7,440 bases of DNA from SAR324 cluster bacterium (lineage in GTDB: Bacteria > Bdellovibrionota > UBA2361 > JAAZON01): the NCBI GenBank assembly GCA_012797725.1, contig JAAZON010000514.1:1-7440 (forward strand). Direction: 5' to 3'. The notes beneath the pieces are model-generated. The model was not told where the DNA came from and ran no database searches. It saw nothing but the letters and a program-made list of their open reading frames with translations. This document shows positions 4,967-7,440 of the stretch, in pieces (within the stretch, counting starts at the first letter, position 1; every line of letters starts with the position of its first letter). The position numbers and the translations under genes are program-made.

Positions 4967-7440
4967 GTGTTACCAGACAAAGAAAACAGACAAGTTGCAA
5001 ATAATCATCCTCAGCTAGACACTTCATTTTCCACAGAGATGGAAAATGCAAATCCTTGCGTCCACGAATCTGCTACTGCACCTTCCGATCTAAACTGCAT
5101 AAGTCTCCCAACGATATCCAGTTGCAGTTTAACCTCCGATCTTCTTGATCCTGCGTCAAAGTCCCATCAACAGAATAGCCCTCTATATGTTCACCAAACT
5201 CAAACAATTGCAACAGAGACACAAGTGAATCAAAAAACTTCCCTACTTGTTTCTTTGAAGAAAACTGCCATCTGGATCATTAACAAAGCCTTTGACCATT
5301 TAGCATCAATAAGTTTCCCTTTTTATCTTGGTCAGGCTGTGGCAATAAGACGCGCTAGTTTAGATTTAGAGAAAGACACTTTCTTCTTTCCCGCAAAGTT
5401 CAAGCATTATCAGATTAAAGATCCGTCTGTCCGTGGTAACTTTGCCTTACGATACTTTGAAAAAGTTAATTATAAAGATTTGAGATATATCGAGGATTTT
5501 GGTCCTCTTGATGAGGCACTTCGACTTGACATTATTACTCACGGGATAAGGCTTGACCCTTACAATATTCGTTTTGGCATAAAGGATTTCAACAACTTTT
5601 CCGAACATTCTCGCATGAAAATCGCATCGGTGCTTTTGGAGAAAGATCTTCGGATTTTATGCGAGCTTTTACCCTCTCTGAATTTGGATGAATCGTTTCG
5701 CATCTATTTTTCAAGAGTATTATTGGAAAAGCAGCCCTGGCTACTGACTAAATATTATAAGAACTTCTCTATCAAAGACCCGAAAGTAAGAAAACAGGTA
5801 ATTCAGGATTTAATCGCAACTTCGCCTTACTCTTTGGTTCACGACTTCCCAAATTTCGACATAGATGAGGAAAAGGACAAAATCGAGCTAGTTTATCAAA
5901 TAATCAATGAAAATGTATACTGTGCTGCTTTCTATTTTTCGAAATTTGAAATAAGAGACGAACAAGACCGAATTGCTCTAGCTGAAGAGATTATGAAAAA
6001 GCAGCCTGGTTTACTTTCAGAGTCGATGCGCGAGTTCCAAATTAGCTCTGAGCCTGTATTGAGAAATCTTTTTGTTCGAGAGTTCTCAACATCGCCTTTT
6101 AAAGCATTATTAAATGTAAGAAGTTTTGAATGTTTTTCAGATAGAGAAATTCGTGAATTTCTAGCCGAGTATTTTTTGGAAAGGCTCAAGTCCTATACCC
6201 TTCCTCAAGTTTTTTCCGATGAGATGTTGACCTTAGCTTCCCATCTTCCAGAGATACTTAACGATCCGCAAATAAACAATTTGCCGAGAATAAAACATGC
6301 AGGGATTTTATGTGAAATCGCAGCTGAAGCGACTGGAAACAGAAATTTCCTTAGAATAAAGAATGCCTATGAAGCCGAAATCAAGAGCCAAATTGAATGC
6401 ACTATGCTTTGCTCTGAACTACTGAGCTCACTCAAATCTTTACCGTCCGAATTAGAAGGAAAAGAGCTTTCAAGATGGGCGCTTCGAAAGATCTCCGCTT
6501 TCAAAGAGCTATCATTTAGTGAGTCATTAAGTTCAAATGCAATATCTGAAACTTATAGATCCATACTCGATCTTACAAACGTGTTCATAGGAAATAGAGT
6601 TGTAATGCAGAACAAAAGACCGGGAGACTGTCTGCAAATCGAAGAAAAATGCTGGAATCAAAGAAAATCAAATGAGAAGCTCAGACTACTTTTATCATAT
6701 GTAAAAGCATATATGTTACTGGAGAAAGATCCGTCCCTTTGCTTCCCAGAAAAACTGACAATTTGTCCTGACAATCTAGACTCGGTGACGTCCCAAATAA
6801 GAGAAAAAACCTTTGATAAATTCAAGGCTCAATTCAAACTTGACTCGAACGCCATTGACGATTTTAACAAACTAGTCGAAAGATGGGGAGGAGACTTAAG
6901 TCCCTTGGTGATTTTGTACGCACGGCTTGGCAATGATCCGAAGTGGAACAATGAAGTTCCAATTATAGAAAAAATCGTCGAAGAATGTTTGAGAGACAGA
7001 TTTCTGGACTATAAATACAAAGATCCAGCAGCAAGGGAGCAGATCTCCATGTTGTCGGTCCCACAACTGAAAGCATGGCAAGAGAACCCTCTCAAGGTCA
7101 GATATATCACTCCAAAAGCCGAAGATGAATTCTCCGACCAAGAGAGAGCTAGACATGCTCTGAGCATTTTCGAAACAAATCTGATATTACATATCCCTAA
7201 AGAGTGGATGGAGATTTGTTATGAAGTTCCAAGCGGTCTGGACCAAAAAGAAATCCTACGAGACGCAAAGATGCAAGCTAAATCATGCAATGCTCCTACT
7301 GCCTGCCTCCTGGTAAATGCACTGGGATTTAGCTTGAGAAACAATGAACTCGACAAAGCTCGTTCAATACTGTCCACACTTATGGGAAATGGTGAGGCGC
7401 TTGGCTTGTCTGAGAATGCGCAACTCAGATATGATTTTCA
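4967..7440 (+). CDS. Large alpha-solenoid protein with ~30-residue HEAT/LRV-like repeats (3' end beyond window)
   Basis: I do not recognise this gene as a named family. The frame is open from 4943 to the window end without a stop (824 codons visible from 4967), so the gene is incomplete here. A GTG at 4967 has AGGTG (4956-4960) six bases upstream. The first ATG (5039) has no Shine-Dalgarno, so the GTG is preferred but not proven. Residues 1 to ~95 are polar and S/T/Q/N-rich, probably disordered, with no signal peptide. From 5324 about ten tandem units of 30 residues follow (one of 29), with pattern I/L-K/D-D/E-P/E-x-x-R near the start and F near the end. Two units begin IKDPxVR, the DPxVR signature of HEAT/LRV-type repeats. 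Residues ~420-780 are helical-looking and charged, with no recognised domain. From ~783 a TPR-like helix pair (LGFSLRNNELDKARSIL) begins. A scaffold or protein-binding role is inference. No catalytic motif or membrane segment was seen. Confidence 0.85.
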   Translation, partial: MLPDKENRQVANNHPQLDTSFSTEMENANPCVHESATAPSDLNCISLPTISSCSLTSDLLDPASKSHQQNSPLYVHQTQTIATETQVNQKTSLLVSLKKTAIWIINKAFDHLASISFPFYLGQAVAIRRASLDLEKDTFFFPAKFKHYQIKDPSVRGNFALRYFEKVNYKDLRYIEDFGPLDEALRLDIITHGIRLDPYNIRFGIKDFNNFSEHSRMKIASVLLEKDLRILCELLPSLNLDESFRIYFSRVLLEKQPWLLTKYYKNFSIKDPKVRKQVIQDLIATSPYSLVHDFPNFDIDEEKDKIELVYQIINENVYCAAFYFSKFEIRDEQDRIALAEEIMKKQPGLLSESMREFQISSEPVLRNLFVREFSTSPFKALLNVRSFECFSDREIREFLAEYFLERLKSYTLPQVFSDEMLTLASHLPEILNDPQINNLPRIKHAGILCEIAAEATGNRNFLRIKNAYEAEIKSQIECTMLCSELLSSLKSLPSELEGKELSRWALRKISAFKELSFSESLSSNAISETYRSILDLTNVFIGNRVVMQNKRPGDCLQIEEKCWNQRKSNEKLRLLLSYVKAYMLLEKDPSLCFPEKLTICPDNLDSVTSQIREKTFDKFKAQFKLDSNAIDDFNKLVERWGGDLSPLVILYARLGNDPKWNNEVPIIEKIVEECLRDRFLDYKYKDPAAREQISMLSVPQLKAWQENPLKVRYITPKAEDEFSDQERARHALSIFETNLILHIPKEWMEICYEVPSGLDQKEILRDAKMQAKSCNAPTACLLVNALGFSLRNNELDKARSILSTLMGNGEALGLSENAQLRYDF
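5324..6220 (+). repeat. Ten tandem ~90-nt units encoding a 30-residue helical repeat
   Basis: Units begin at 5324, 5414, 5504, 5594, 5684, 5771, 5861, 5951, 6041 and 6131. The spacing is 90 nt except one of 87, and the last unit is degenerate. The repeat is visible in protein, not DNA. Position 7 is R or K in most units, positions 14-18 often read LLEKx or MKKQP, and position 29 is usually an aromatic or L. Examples are IKDPSVR, IKDPKVR, IRDEQDR, LEKD and KKQPGLL. The DNA copies have diverged, so the array is old and not a recent tandem duplication. Confidence 0.75.
7313..7440 (+). other. TPR-like segment at the window edge
   Basis: In the reading frame of the large solenoid gene, ALGFSLRNNELDKARSIL follows the spacing of a tetratricopeptide helix pair: G at position 8, small or polar turn residues, and A at position 20. 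Only one unit is visible before the window ends, so it may be chance or the start of a TPR array. Confidence 0.35.

Noticed and set aside
4912..5004. 30-codon plus-strand frame (ATG at 4912) upstream of the solenoid gene, a possible leader peptide
   Set aside because: It has no Shine-Dalgarno, its lysine-rich translation mostly reflects the A-run at 4941-4948, and it overlaps the preferred GTG start in another frame.
5932..6189. Minus-strand open frame of 85 codons inside the solenoid gene
   Set aside because: It is antisense to the region where the 30-residue repeat register is strong on the plus strand. No ribosome site or domain was seen.
5324..6220. CRISPR array or recent tandem DNA repeat suggested by the 90-nt period
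   Set aside because: The units share protein pattern only, with no conserved DNA repeat or spacers.
6896..7156. Minus-strand open frame of 86 codons near the window end
   Set aside because: It is antisense to the continuous plus-strand frame, and its translation is a cysteine/tryptophan/phenylalanine-rich shadow.

Overview
The window shows compact bacterial DNA with two blocks that point away from each other. The composition is moderately AT-rich. The minus-strand purine genes start behind clear Shine-Dalgarno sites (GGGAG for purH, AAAGGAG for purD), which fits a bacterium. The sequence alone does not let me name the phylum. The purH-purD order is widespread in bacteria, and I see no introns, RNA genes, insertion sequences or CRISPR arrays.

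Minus-strand block (about 4610 down to 198): purH, then purD after a 39-nt gap, then a GlpD-like FAD oxidoreductase after a 33-nt gap. The spacing and shared direction suggest one operon read from a promoter near 4680-4708. PurH carries out the last two steps of de novo IMP synthesis (AICAR to FAICAR to IMP). PurD carries out the second step (phosphoribosylamine plus glycine to GAR). The third gene has the fold signature and length of glycerol-3-phosphate dehydrogenase, but several signature segments are altered, so its substrate is uncertain. The purD/oxidoreductase gap contains a small hairpin with a C(UUCG)G loop that ends two bases before the oxidoreductase start codon.

Intergenic block (4611-4966): the divergent control region. 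It holds a perfect 11-bp inverted repeat, and a second 7-bp inverted repeat that shares one of its arms, so the two could form alternative structures. A short direct repeat lies inside the putative purH promoter.

Plus-strand block (about 4967 to beyond 7440): one long gene with no stop before the window ends (824 codons visible). Its product has a polar, probably disordered N-terminus. This is followed by about ten tandem, highly diverged 30-residue units with a HEAT/LRV-like 'DPxVR' signature, then a long helical region, then a TPR-like segment at the window edge. It looks like a large alpha-solenoid scaffold or binding protein of unknown function, and it is the most novel item here.

The first ~197 bases lie downstream of the oxidoreductase gene. 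They are noticeably richer in GC (about 50%) and hold no gene I can support.
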